From assembly GCA_902729315.2 (NCBI GenBank), contig LR746271.1, positions 5,724,001-5,788,000 on the forward strand: DNA of 64,000 nt, read 5' to 3'. The notes beneath the pieces were generated by a model. It saw nothing but the letters and a program-made list of their open reading frames with translations. It was not told where the DNA came from and did not search any database. The DNA comes from Spirodela intermedia. Taxonomy: Eukaryota; Streptophyta; Magnoliopsida; Alismatales; Araceae. Made by a program: the position numbers and the translations under genes. Shown one piece after another: positions 24,107 through 35,313 of this stretch; position 1 is the stretch's first letter, and each line of letters opens with the position of its first letter.

Positions 24107-24175
24107 ATGGGCCGTGACCCAATTAGGCCTAGTCCCGGTGCCTGTAATGGGCCATTCTGGGCGGGGCCTGGACTG
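24107..24175 (+). promoter_or_regulatory. Site II-like motifs in the IST1-like promoter
   Basis: Two ATGGGCC copies (about 24108-24114 and 24148-24154) and a TGGGCGGGGCC block occur 290-350 bp upstream of the IST1-like start codon. They fit a housekeeping-type promoter. Confidence 0.5.
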
Positions 24176-24288
24176 GGACATGTATACTGTCCCTTGCTTC
24201 AGATGGAAGGAAGTCGGTGGGCCCCATCCTCCCGCGTTCCTAGCGCTGAAGTGGAGCAGGTTACTCGAGGAAAAACCTCCCCAGCACG

Positions 24289-24290
<2 letters not shown>

Positions 24291-24339
<49 letters not shown>

Positions 24340-24350
24340 ATATATATATA
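24291..24350 (+). promoter_or_regulatory. (CT)n tract followed by TATA-like sequence
   Basis: A 46-bp (CT)n run (24291-24336) leads directly into TATATATATATA (about 24338-24350), 106 bp before the IST1-like ATG. The TATA-like run could position transcription. The pyrimidine tract is on the sense strand, as for other genes in the window. Confidence 0.5.
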
Positions 24351-24455
24351 CATATAGATAGCTACATCGAGTAGTTATCTACGCCTCGTTAGTTGCTTCT
24401 CTCTCCAATCGATCGCACCGTTCTCTCCGGTGGAGTCCAGCCGTGGATCGTTGCC

Positions 24456-27400
24456 ATGTCCGTGCTTGATGCCTTCTTCAGCAAGGGCGCCTTCAAGGCT
24501 GCTAGATGGTGATTCATTCCCTCTGTGTTTATCTGTCTCTCTGATCTGTTCTACTTCTTTTTCTGATCTGATGTCCGGCTTTAATTGAACGTTCAAGCTA
24601 ATTTGAAGTTTTCATGTGATCTGGTTGTGATGTCGGTGAAGGGGATTTCGCCTTTCTATTCCTATGAGTGGGGTCAAATCTGATGCGCTTATTGGGGAGT
24701 TTAATTTCTTGGTTCTGTCATGGTTGATTGTTGCAGTAAGACACTGCTGAAGCTGACGATACCGAGAATAAAGCTGCTTCGCAACCGGCGGGAGAACCAG
24801 CTGAAACAGATGCGTCGGGATATTGCGAAGCTCCTCGGGTCGGGCCAGGAGGCCACCGCGCGCATTCGTGTATGGATTGTTGCCATTTAGCCTGCTGCTA
24901 CTTTATTTGGGGTAGAAATTGAAACACTACTGTATCCTGTATCTGAAGATGTGTTTTGTTTCTTATCCTGGTGGAGAATTGCAGGTGGAGCATGTTATCA
25001 GAGAAGAAAATATGATGGCAGCCCAGGAGATCCTTGAGCTTTTTTGCGAGCTCATTGCTGTCCGTCTTCCCATTATTGAAATCCAGAGGTATGCCAAACT
25101 CTGCGGATCTGTGCTTATTAATTTGCCATCCTGATTGAAAGGTAAAATTGCACTTCTCGTGGATGCATTGTTTTGCATGGCACCCATCAGATGTGAAAGC
25201 CAGTTGAATTCAGTCAATACTAAGACAGCATTTGCTTCTTTCTTCATAACTATGATACATTCTTTAATACACAAAACAAGAAGGTTACATGAGCTGGGCA
25301 ACCACATTTGTTCTAAAGTAGTAATCGATCTTTATGGCCTTTAACCTTAAGTTCTGATTAAAGAAAAATAAGTGTGCTTGAAATGGACCCTTAAAGTTGT
25401 ATAGCTGCGAATTTGCTGAAGGTTACGATAGAAAGTGGAGAGGAACCAACTGAGATGTACATCAAGACGCTCTAACCATCGCATATCAAATGAAAGGAAA
25501 AAGGGTCGATGTAGGATGCTTTGCCCCCAGCAGATATTTCGTTTGCCAGAAGTAAAATAAAACTAATCAATTTACTGTAACATTTTTCACCTGTTGATGT
25601 GTGCAACAACCAAGAGGTTAAAGGGTATGCATATTTGCAAGTCCATTCTGTCTCATGTAGGTGATTTTGGATCAAAATGGAACCAGACGTTTATGTTTGA
25701 GCTGTACAGAGACGTTTACGTGAGCTTTTTGAATGTTCAATTCCTGTGAGCACCAGTTTTCATTCTCTTATTATCATTGATTAAGGGTAAACAATCAGAC
25801 GTTCCTATTCCTGTACGATTTGAATCCGAATAGAAAAGTTATTGCCAATCTGTGTCTGATTACTCCCTGAACCAGTGTCAACAAATCCTCCCTTGACATC
25901 TTTTTTCATAATATCTGCATGAATTTTCAATACCAAAATGGAATGTCCATTCGAAATTATCCTTTTTCTACTTCCTCATCTGTTTTGAAGGTCTTACCAT
26001 TGATAAATTAATAAAAGATGTCACAACTCAGTTGTCTGACATCTACATGTTTAGTCAAGCACGTCATGCCATCAAGACTCATACGTCAGAGATAGTGTTT
26101 AATTGAAATCTTCAAGAATACAGGCGCCAAAGTAATCTAGATCCCACGTAATAGACTGAGATGTGATCCACAATATGGAAGGAAGTCTCCCTACGTCCTT
26201 TCCTCTTCCGAACTCGCAATTCCGAAGCACATTGGAATGGTTCACTGTGGTTTGTATGCAAGAGAGATTATCACATGCATAGATGTAATTTTAATTTTCG
26301 GAATTCTAAGGGCACATTCAATCAATGTTCTTCACTTGATATAAGTTCCTGGTTTCTACCACCTTCAGAAGACAGCTTTTCTGTGGTTGCATTATAGAAC
26401 TATCTCTTGTTATACTGGATAATAAAAAAGGTCAAAGAAGGGGAAAAGTCAAGCGTTTCTGCATGTTATACCCATCTCTCTGAGCCAACATATATATCTT
26501 CGTTCGCATGTGAGTTACGTCCTGTGCCACATTTATCCACGAGAATCGATGTGATCAGCAATTAGGTTCAGAGGTATTTCATTTCTCCTGCTTTGCCTCA
26601 GTGTGGATTCCGACTTGCATGCCAATACATGGTAAGATAAAGACAATGTTGATTACATTTTTTTTTTCTAACATCAGTTACTCACTCATTCCAGGAAAAA
26701 GCAGAGAAACAGAGCTATTACATACTTGTAGAAATCGGATTGTTTTAATCGTCATTCAATTGAGTCCTACCCATGGTTTTCTAGGTTACTGAGCCAATGA
26801 AAGCCTCCTCACTGCCTAAATTTAACTACATTACGAATAATTAAATATAAGAAAATAATTTTTCAACATAAAAATTCAGATAAGGGTACACAATGTGTTT
26901 GAAAAATGTATTAACTCTCATTAATAAATCTTCATAAAACTGATATTCATGCTTGTTCATGGGAATGCATTCAGAATGCTTTGCTTGCCTCGAAGACAGT
27001 GCACCTACCAAATGCTAGAGGAAATCCACGATCTGAGATGCATTTTCTTTATTTCATTTCCTTTTTTATTTCGTTTACACTTTCTCAGAAAACTGAAAAA
27101 TACTCTTTTTCGATTTATTTTTTTTAAATTCAGAGAATGCCCTCTGGACCTAAAGGAGGCAATATCCAGCGTGTGCTTTGCAGCACCAAGGTGTGCCGAC
27201 CTGCCCGAGCTTCAGCAGGCCCAGACGATGTTTGCTGCCAAATATGGCAAGGAATTTTTCACTGCGGCCACAGAACTGCTCCCCAATTGTGGGGTAAATC
27301 GCCAGGTTGCCTCAGCATCTCGTCTCGGTTTCAGAAGTATCAACTTCTCTTGAACATGAAAACCCCAATGTTCATCCTCCTCATTCTCTAATTCATACCC

Positions 27401-28626
27401 TTTTCTGGTCATGATTCTCTGCAGATTATAGAACTGCTGTCTATCCGGGCCCCACCCATTGAGGTGAAACTCAGGCTGCTGAAGGAGATCGCCGAAGAGC
27501 ACGAAGTTGATTGGGACCCATTCGAATCCGAGACCGAATTCCTGAGGCCTCATGAAGATCTACTAGTGAGCTGAAGAACGATTTCCCCAATTACATCAAA
27601 TTAATCAATTTTGAGTGACCCTGACGCTATTTATAATCTCAGGATGGACCCAATCATTTGATCCTCCCTGCAGCAAGAGACGTAGCGCCGCCAACTCCCA
27701 AAGAACAGGCCGAGTCTGATTCTGAGGCGGGCTTTGACTTTCTGGACCTTCCGGACGTCCCCAGAGGAGTTGTCCCATTTCCTGACGTGGGATCCGATCA
27801 TGAATTCAGAAGATCCAACACTTCCCCGACTGAAGATGATGCGTCGGCGCCCAAGAGTTTAGATCCTGGGCCTTTGAACCTCCATCCTCCCAGTGGGGGG
27901 CAGTTCCTCCCATTCATTGCGCCGCCACCACAGTTGCCTGGGTTCCCGGCGGAGCAGAGCGAGCCACTGCCACCACCGCCACCACCACTGCCACTGCCAC
28001 CCCCCCCGGCCCCTGAATCGCCACTGCCACTGCCACCGCCACCACCCCCAGCTGCCCAATCACCACCGCCACCGCCACCGCCACCACCACTGCCACTGCC
28101 CCCGGCCCCACAATCACCACCAGCTGCCTTGATCCTGCCCCCCCCTGTGGAGGAGGCTGAGAAGCTGTGCTCTGCCCCTGAGGCAGCTCCCACCATTTCA
28201 AGCGTGAAATGTGAGATCAATATGGACTTGCAGGGTGCTGTGGCTGCTGCCAATGCGGCCGCCGAGACCGCTGAGAGGGCTGCCGCTGCTGCCCGCTTGG
28301 CTGCAAGCCTTGCACAGGTGAAGATCACAGAGCTGGTGGCAAGGACCAGCAATGTCTCCGAGATGGGAATCAGAAGGGATCCTACAGAAGTCCCAGTGGG
28401 ATCTCAGAGTGCAGGGGCTTCATTTGAGGTGATGCCCAAGTCCGAGGAGATCCCCAACTCACCAGGCCCCATCGGCCATGCGCTGCCTGGTAGCAGCCAG
28501 ACTCTTCGCTCCAATTCTCTAGAGGACGACCCCTACTTCTCCTATCCCAACCTGTTCTCCAGGCAGAACTCAGCGATCGAACCCTCTTCGGCAGCTCACT
28601 CCCCAGGTACAGATTCTAGGCATTAG
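24456..28626 (+). CDS. IST1-like protein (ESCRT-III associated) with Pro-rich C-terminal half
   Basis: Six exons join in frame: 24456-24508, 24737-24869, 24985-25088, 27134-27305, 27425-27565 and 27643-28626, giving 528 residues. The N-terminal 200 residues are a complete IST1 domain: MSVLDAFFSKG, KTLLKLTIPRIKLLRNRREN, an EHVIREENMMAAQEILELFC helix, CPLDLKEAISSVCFAAPRCADL, KYGKEFFTAATELLPNCGVN and IIELLSIRAPPIEVKLRLLK. IST1 proteins bind CHMP1 and VPS4 and act in multivesicular body sorting of membrane proteins. After residue 201 the protein is one large exon: an acidic region, a Pro-rich run at about 306-374 made of (Pro)n separated by Leu/Ala/Ser, an Ala-rich helix (about 396-431) and a Ser-rich tail. 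This tail is plant-type and low in complexity. The exon 4 donor is CAG-GTTGCC, chosen by homology. Intron 3 is 2.0 kb. Confidence 0.95.
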
Positions 28627-28644
28627 TTCAGATAGGCCTATGTT

Positions 28645-28692
<48 letters not shown>

Positions 28693-29011
28693 GGGTGTGG
28701 AGTGATTCATAAGCCCCTCCAGTGGCCATGTTGTGAGCAACATATTCCTCGGTGCAATTGTGCTTATGAAAGTTTTTCCGCCTTGGGCATCTCTCTCTCT
28801 CTCTTCGGGATCCTCCTTACAATTTACCCTCTGGGTTTTCTTTCTTAAGCTCGAACGATGAATGCAGAACGATATTAGACTCGGTCAAGATCCCAAGATC
28901 CCTAAAGAATATCAATTAATCAATCAGCTAACCCACCAATTCAATCCTGTACAAGTCACGAGACCGGAAAAAAATAATATAAATTAGAAAAAAAAACAAA
29001 AAAACACTCCA
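28627..29011. repeat. Convergent 3' flanks with (CT)n microsatellite
   Basis: This 385-bp gap lies between the convergent IST1-like and LRR receptor genes and holds both 3' UTRs. A (CT)n run spans about 28651-28689, with a second short (CT)n near 28790-28804. No gene is present. Confidence 0.7.
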
Positions 29012-32000
29012 TCAGATCGCTATGGAGCAGACCTCTGCAAAGACGGCCCTTCCATCGGGCCGCTCTCCCTCTCCCTCCGGCGAGACGCACCGCAGGGCCA
29101 CCGCCAGCAGCTCCTCCATGGCCCCCCGGGCTTCCTCGTAGTCACCGGGGCTGACATCGAGGCACTCCAACTCCCGACCCTCCCTGGCGAACATCTGCAC
29201 CCACTCTGGGAGATCGAACACCCCACACCACCCGGTGATGATCTCCCCAGCGCTCCTCCCCGTCAGCAGCTCCATCACCACCACGCCGAACGCGTAGACG
29301 TCGGCCTCAAACGACGGTGCACTGCCGGGGCCGGCAGCGTACCCGAGCGCTGCCAGGGTGAGCATCTGCTCCGCCGCGCCTTCCGGCACCATCAGGCGGT
29401 GCAAGCACTGCCCAGTCAGCCTGGCCGTGAGGTCGGGCCCCGTGAGGAAGATGTTGGAGGGCTTGAGGTTGCCGTGGGGGAGGCCGCCGACGCAGTGAAG
29501 GTGGCGCAGGGCCCGGGCGATGTCGGCGGCGATCCTCAGCCTCTGATGGAAGGAAAGATGGGGATGCCGCCGTCTTGGCGAGCTCTCTGCGGATAAGCCA
29601 GGGAGGAGCGTTTCCATAAGATTCCAACATCAGACAGCGTCCAAACATAAATAGAAAGACAATACTTTTCAAATAGTAAAACAAAATGTTCGAGCAAAAA
29701 AAGTAAATAGGAGAGAGATACTGTACTATGTATCTTATCCACTATGTTTATGAGAGAGAAAGAGAGAGAGAGAGAGAGAGTCTAGTCACAACTGAAGAAG
29801 TATGACTCACTAAGATTGCGCGTGGATTACAGGATGCTGAACAAGATTACCATCAGAAACAAGTACCACATCTCAGATGCAGACGAATTTTTTGTCAATT
29901 TTCGTAGCTTCCAAAAGTATAATGTTGCAACACCAATGTCACCAAAAACGAGTATATTAATAGTTATAATAAGGCAAGGCGGCAATATTTTATGTTCAAA
30001 GGGAGCATATATTATGTTTGTGCTTATTTATTTCACCAAGGAAATACAGTCAAAAATTAAGGGTGCCAAGAGCCTGCAGAAGCACAAGATACACTGAAGA
30101 ATGCATCAATCAACTAACTCTCGTAAACGGCAAAGCATTAGTCAGTATACTTTTTCCCAAACACGGAGACCACCAAATCATACCATTTGAAACCATTTCA
30201 TCATAGCTGAAGAAGAATGTGTGGCAAGTGGAATAATCTAGCAAGAAATTACTAAGACGGTACATAATAACAGATCTTCAGGAAAAAAAAACTCTTACCA
30301 TGAAGATGGTGCGCCAAACTATCTCCATGGACATAATCGGACAGAATCAGCCTTTCTTGCTCCCTTGGTCCCCAGTAGTAGGCCCTGATTGGAATGATGT
30401 TTGGATGTTGAATAGACCCAATTCTTTTCACCTCTTTAGCAAACTCCTTTCTGTGCCTCACCAGATGTGCTCTTAACAACTTCACAGTCAACGTATGGCC
30501 ACAATCTAGTGTTGCTTTGTAGGAGATTCCGTAGCTACTCCTACCCAGGGATTCTGAAGGGGATTGAGATAAATCTTCAACAGAAAACACCAGGGAATCG
30601 TCCAAGAAGAACAACTCTCCAGCAAGCTGATCTGGTGAATCAATGTCTAGAACTCCACATCGGTCAGCGAGGTGTGTATCAATAGAGCGAGGTGAAGATG
30701 TTGAAGCATGCGATGGCACAAGTCCACCAGGCACATCACAACTTCTCTGAGCAGAATGGTTTGGGGCCTCCACACTGACTTTCCTCAAATCAGAGCCACA
30801 TAAATTAGCTGTCTCTGTTACAGTATTGTACCGATGAGACCCAAAAATCTTACGAGGGATAAATCTTCCCAGTGTTACATCTCCGCCACAAGCATTCTGT
30901 CGGGATTCGTTTCCTTCACGGGATGATGACTGGGTCCTTATCTTATAAATGGCCATGGATATAACCAAAATCAATGCAACAGCTCCAACAGCTAAGACAA
31001 TGGTTATTACCCGAATTCTAGATTTCAAATGACCTTCTGCTTCATTGTTAATCAATCCAGACCCACCATTTTCTGTGGACAGACCATCCGGAAACAGCAG
31101 AAAGGAATTCCCAGGAAAAAAGGAGTCTTCACGAAATCTTTTCAGTTTTTCAGGAATGAGACCGGAAAGATCATTGTAGGAGACGTTGAATGTCTTCAGA
31201 CTGACCTGAAGCATATTGGGAATATTTCCCTTAAAGTGATTCATGGACAGGTCGAGAACTTCCAAGCTATCAAGCTCGCCAATTTCCTGTGGTATCTCTC
31301 CGGTTAAAGAATTTTTTTGAAGATCAAGCAATTTCAGCTTTTGCATCTCAACTATTTCAGGAGGTAGTTGACCAGACAAAGAGTTGTAAGACAAATCAAG
31401 GAACTGCATAAGTGAAGTAAAAGGTAGAATGGGAGATTCAGTGGAATTATGAGTTTGTAGTGGGATAGTTCCTGAGAAATGATTATCTGACAGGTTCAAA
31501 AAGGTCAAGGTCAACGACGTAAAAAGGTTAGGCAAGAGGGGCCCTGTCAGTTTATTCACACTGAGGTCAATAACGGACACCTTGGGGTAGCTTCCTAACA
31601 TCGAGGGAAGATTACCAACCAGAGAGTTATTTCTTATCTTGATGGAAGTTAAGACTTGAAACTGCGAAAAAACTGGTAAACTTCCGGACAACCTATTTGA
31701 ACTCAGGTCAATATGCTCTAGCATAGCGCCCCATTGGGAAATATAAGATAGATCGCCAGAAATTATGTTTTGACTCAAGTCCACAGTACTGCAACTTCCA
31801 ATACTTGAGGGCAATGGACCTGAGAATGAATTTGACGAAAGATTCAAGATCTTCAAAGAAGTAGAGTTGATGCTGAAAATCGAACCTGCATAAAAAACCA
31901 AAGAACGAACACACCTAAAGCATGTTAGGGAAAACCAGAGAACTTTCATCGATTCCACTGAAAGTCTTAAAGTTATAGCCGCGAATCGAAAACTACAGGA

Positions 32001-33022
32001 AACCTCCAATCCCAAATTCAAAAAGTGATGTGCCCAGTCAAGAATTGAGATCAGGTGAAACAGAGACGATCACTGATATCACTTACCAGTAAATCCATTA
32101 CCACTGAGGTCAAGTTCCACCAGGGCCAACGAGCTCTCAAGGAGCTCCTCTGGCAGGGATCCATGAAGTTGATTCTTTCGAGCTCGCAAAACCCTCAAAT
32201 TTGGAGGTAAGCCGAATGATAGGAGTTCGCCACTGAGCCGGTTGTCACTGACATCAAGAATTTCCAGGTTCCTGAACAGGGCCAGTGAATCACCCGTGAA
32301 GAAGCCCCCACTGAGCTCGTTGTAACTCAAATTGATGAATTTTGCAGTGTCTGCCAAGGACAAGAGATTTGAGGAGTTCATCGGTAAACGCCCATAGAAT
32401 GCATTATCACTCAGATCAAGGTGCTCCACATTCCTAAGTTCCGACATCACGGCAGAGGCGTCTGCCCAAAGGCCATTAGAATGCAGGTCCAGCACTCTCA
32501 GCTGATGAAGGTTCTGAAACCCGTCCGGGAGCCCACCCTTGAAGCCATTAAATGACAAATTGAGGTGGACTAGGTCCTGAAGATCTGTGATCCTCCGAGG
32601 AACGGGGCCGTAGAACTGGTTTCCCGACAGATCCAAATGCTGCAGAGACGTCAGATATCCGATGGCGGGGACAAGCCTTCCGGTGAACTTATTGCCCGAG
32701 AGGCTAATGCTGCGTAGCGACTTCATCCCTGCCAGGGTCGAAAGCTTGAGATCGCCAGAGATGCCGAGGCCGTCCAGGGTGAGAGCAACCACGGCGCCAT
32801 TCCCGTCACAGGCGATACCGTAAAACGTGCTGGGGCAGCTCCGGCCGCCATTGCCGACGCATGATTCCACGAGGCGAGCACCAGACCGGAGGGATCCTCC
32901 CAGATGCCCTTCCTGAACTCGAGCAGAGACCGAATCTCATCCCTGGCCACCCACGGCGGTGAATCCTGAGCTACAGTGGGGAAGACCAACAAAAAAAGAA
33001 TGGGCACGACGCAGAGGGCCAT
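29012..33022 (-). CDS. LRR receptor-like pseudokinase (GHR1/At2g27060/At5g10020 type), apparent frameshift in exon 1
   Basis: Three exons (33022-32087, 31885-30299, 29586-29012; GT..AG introns) encode about 1,030 residues if one frame change is ignored. Order: signal peptide (MALCVVPILFLLVF), LRR N-cap (LLEFRKGIWEDPSGLVLASW; SCPSTFYGIACDGNG), about 20 leucine-rich repeats, a transmembrane helix (VGAVALILVISMAIYKI) and a kinase-like domain. The kinase is predicted inactive: the HRD site reads LPHGNLKPSNIFL (Asp to Asn), DFG is replaced by LTGQCLH, and the APE segment is shortened. The nearest relatives are plant pseudokinase receptors such as GHR1, which scaffold signalling at the plasma membrane. 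The frame changes near 32868-32872: LVLASW is in one frame and ESCVGNGGRSC in another, as if one base were missing. This is either an assembly error or a recent inactivating mutation; the rest is intact. Confidence 0.88.
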
Positions 33023-33284
33023 TGCACTCTCCCTCTCTACCCTCCCCCGGCCACAGAAGACATGGAGAGAGAGGAAGAATAAACCCTACCCATGGAGAGA
33101 GAGGGGGCAGCGAAACAGGGAAACAAGATGAGAGAGAGAGGGGGAGAGAGAGAGAGAGAGAGAGAAACAAACTCTAACAGACCGTTGAAGCAGGAAAGGG
33201 AAGCAGAAATCCATGCCGGGTACGTTTCAGTACGCAGCGTAGGAATACGCATACCACTCAAATTATGATGCTATAATGCCATAA
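33023..33284 (-). promoter_or_regulatory. 5' flank of the LRR receptor with sense-strand (CT)n
   Basis: Immediately upstream of the ATG the minus strand is CT-rich, with (CT)n at about 33144-33166. The tract probably lies in the 5' UTR. No TATA box is obvious. Confidence 0.4.
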
Positions 33285-33319
33285 TCTCGGTGGGCCCTGT
33301 AGTTGCGGGCCCACCGAGA
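33285..33319. repeat. Perfect inverted repeat with GGGCCC cores
   Basis: Arms TCTCGGTGGGCCC (33285-33297) and GGGCCCACCGAGA (33307-33319) are perfect 13-bp complements around a 9-nt loop. Each arm holds a TGGGCC Site II element. A further CGGGCCGGCCCATG block is at about 33359-33372. The position, about 260 bp upstream of the LRR receptor ATG, suggests a promoter element, or a cruciform-forming site. Confidence 0.7.
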
Positions 33320-33374
33320 ACCTCGTAATGTCTTTTAATGAGCACAGAAAGCCCATCGCGGGCCGGCCCATGTT

Positions 33375-33864
33375 TTTTCCACGCTGGGCTTCCGCCTATA
33401 CTGTCTCCCCCTCATCTCGCTCTCTCATCGACAATTTTAGAATTAAATTAAATTGCATTATATTATAGCTTATTTTATTTTATATCTTAAAATTTTATAT
33501 ATTCTATTTCGGTACAGGGACATTGCACTAATTTAGGAAGTTTATGGGACTGGAAAACTAGATTTTCGTCTCTCTCTCTCTCTTTTTCTCTCGCTGCGAG
33601 AAATCGATTTTGTCGGAGACTGCTTGAGGATCCAATTGCCAGTTGCGGTCCGGGTTCGTGGTCTCCAAAACCTCGCCCGGAATCCAATTCCGAAGAGAAA
33701 CCAGATTTGGCCGGAGATTCTGAGATATCTGATTTTGTGGTCCCCGAAGCTGGATTCCTAGCATAACGCAATCAATCCCTTGAAATCAGATTCTGGAAAA
33801 AGCTCGGACGGAGGCCCCGACATCTGTTTGGCCAGGAAGCTATTCTTTCCCGGGAAAAAAGTTA
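33375..33864. other. Intergenic DNA between BAHD 3' end and LRR receptor promoter
   Basis: No gene is recognised. Open frames at 33487-33771 on the minus strand lack any family features. A short (CT)n tract lies at 33570-33592. Confidence 0.4.
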
Positions 33865-35313
33865 TTATTTCTCAAATGCAAGTGGGTCCCACTCGCGCGG
33901 CGCGACGAAGAGGGCGGCGAAGGCGTCCATGTAGACGGCGGAGAGGGCGACGGAGGCCTGTACGCCGCCTTCCTCCTCCCTCGCCGCCACCAGCACGACG
34001 TCGCCGTCGTGGTTCATAGAGACGAGCTCCACCCTCGCCGGCCGCCCGAACCCGAAGTCAGCCGTCTCGTAGACCCGAAGGTCCGGCCATGCCTGCACGC
34101 CCACGCGGCGGGGACGGGGGAGCTTGAAGAGCTTCTCCAGCCAGGACTTGCTGTCCACGAGCGGGTCCTTGAGGCAGGCAGCGATCTCCTTCTCGATGGC
34201 GGCGACGGCGACCTTGAGGCCGCCGGCGGCGAGGAGGTCCGCCGCCTTGGCGTAGACGGCGCAGGGTTTCTGGCAGTTGCCGAAGAAGTTCGCGGGGACG
34301 GGAGGGTCCAGGTGGGGACGAAGGTCGAGGAAGAAGCAGAGGGCCGCGTCTTGCTCGTCCGCGGGGACGAGCTTCGCTTTCAGCGCGCTGATCCAGCCGT
34401 GTGCCGCGAGGGCCACGAACGCCGTCGGCGGCGCCGCCCCCCCGCCGCCGGCTCCCTCCGCCCTCAGGGCCTCCACCGCAGCGGCGCTCAGGGTGAAGGT
34501 CCTCCGCGCTGCCTTCAGCCCGTCGTCCCTCGGTATCGGCAGCTTTTCGTTCCGCAACTGCACATAGACACCCCATTCTAATGTCGTCAGAGAGAGAAAG
34601 AGAAAGAGAGCGAGAGAGAGAGAGAGAGAGCTCTTGCTTACACTGGGGAGGTTGGGAGTGAGGAGATCTCTGTAGTGCTTGGCGACTTGAACGGCGCCGG
34701 GAAAGTCGAGGACGGAGCGGTTCATCAGCATCGCCGCCGGGGAGGTGACTTGCACGGCGGCGCCGGCGAGGCGCTGGCACTCCGCCGTCCAGGCCTCGAT
34801 GAACTGCCACACGGCCTTGCCGTCGATGGCGAGGTGGTGGACGGAGAAGCCGACGGCCACTCCCTGGCCGGGGAACTCAGTCACCTGCAGCGTGAACACC
34901 GGCGCCGGGAGCTCCTTCACGTCGGTCACCGGCACCAGTTTCATGAACATCTCCACGTCGTGGTCGGCGGCGTCGACCAGCCGCCGGAGGTCACCGCCCT
35001 CGCAGAGCGCCTCCACGAGGTCGACGCCGTCGTCGGCGGAGAAGGCAATGACCACGTCGTCGACCTCGGGGAGGTAGTCGAGCTTGCCGGCGAGGGAATA
35101 GAACCTGGGAAGAGTGAGGGAGAGGGAGGCCTTGAACCTATCCACGACGGCGGCGGCGGGGAGATCCGTCAGGTAGAGGAACAGCCGCTGGATCGGCGGC
35201 AGCGGCATCCAGAACGTGTCGTAGAAAGTGAGGCTGATGGGCTTCCTCGGCGGCGCCCCCTCTTCCGCCGCCGCCGATATCCGGCTTACCTTAACCACGC
35301 TCACCGCCTCCAT
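33865..35313 (-). CDS. BAHD acyltransferase (anthocyanin/phenolic-glucoside acyltransferase-like)
   Basis: Two exons, 35313-34642 and 34557-33865, give 454 residues, the usual size of the family. The HXXXD catalytic motif is HLAID at 160-164, within VGFSVHHLAIDG. The C-terminal structural motif is DFGFG (391-395) where most members have DFGWG. A FFGNCQKP segment matches the YFGNC motif of the clade. These soluble enzymes move acyl groups from CoA thioesters (malonyl-CoA or hydroxycinnamoyl-CoA) to hydroxyls. The N-terminal motif and the EL(V/E)S..DG C-terminus resemble anthocyanin or phenolic glucoside acyltransferases; the substrate cannot be assigned. The intron of 84 nt (donor GT at 34641, acceptor ending at 34558) is a multiple of three and has no stop, so an unspliced message would encode 482 residues with 28 extra, mostly Ser/Leu. 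The intron has a (CT)n tract on the sense strand. The gene is GC-rich and complete. Confidence 0.92.
   Translation of the reverse strand: MEAVSVVKVSRISAAAEEGAPPRKPISLTFYDTFWMPLPPIQRLFLYLTDLPAAAVVDRFKASLSLTLPRFYSLAGKLDYLPEVDDVVIAFSADDGVDLVEALCEGGDLRRLVDAADHDVEMFMKLVPVTDVKELPAPVFTLQVTEFPGQGVAVGFSVHHLAIDGKAVWQFIEAWTAECQRLAGAAVQVTSPAAMLMNRSVLDFPGAVQVAKHYRDLLTPNLPSVSKSSLSLSLALFLFLSLTTLEWGVYVQLRNEKLPIPRDDGLKAARRTFTLSAAAVEALRAEGAGGGGAAPPTAFVALAAHGWISALKAKLVPADEQDAALCFFLDLRPHLDPPVPANFFGNCQKPCAVYAKAADLLAAGGLKVAVAAIEKEIAACLKDPLVDSKSWLEKLFKLPRPRRVGVQAWPDLRVYETADFGFGRPARVELVSMNHDGDVVLVAAREEEGGVQASVALSAVYMDAFAALFVAPREWDPLAFEK

Noticed and set aside
27798-28352. Gly/Ala-rich minus-strand frame opposite the IST1-like exon 6
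   Set aside because: It is the reverse complement of the proline-rich repeats; its glycine content follows from that alone.
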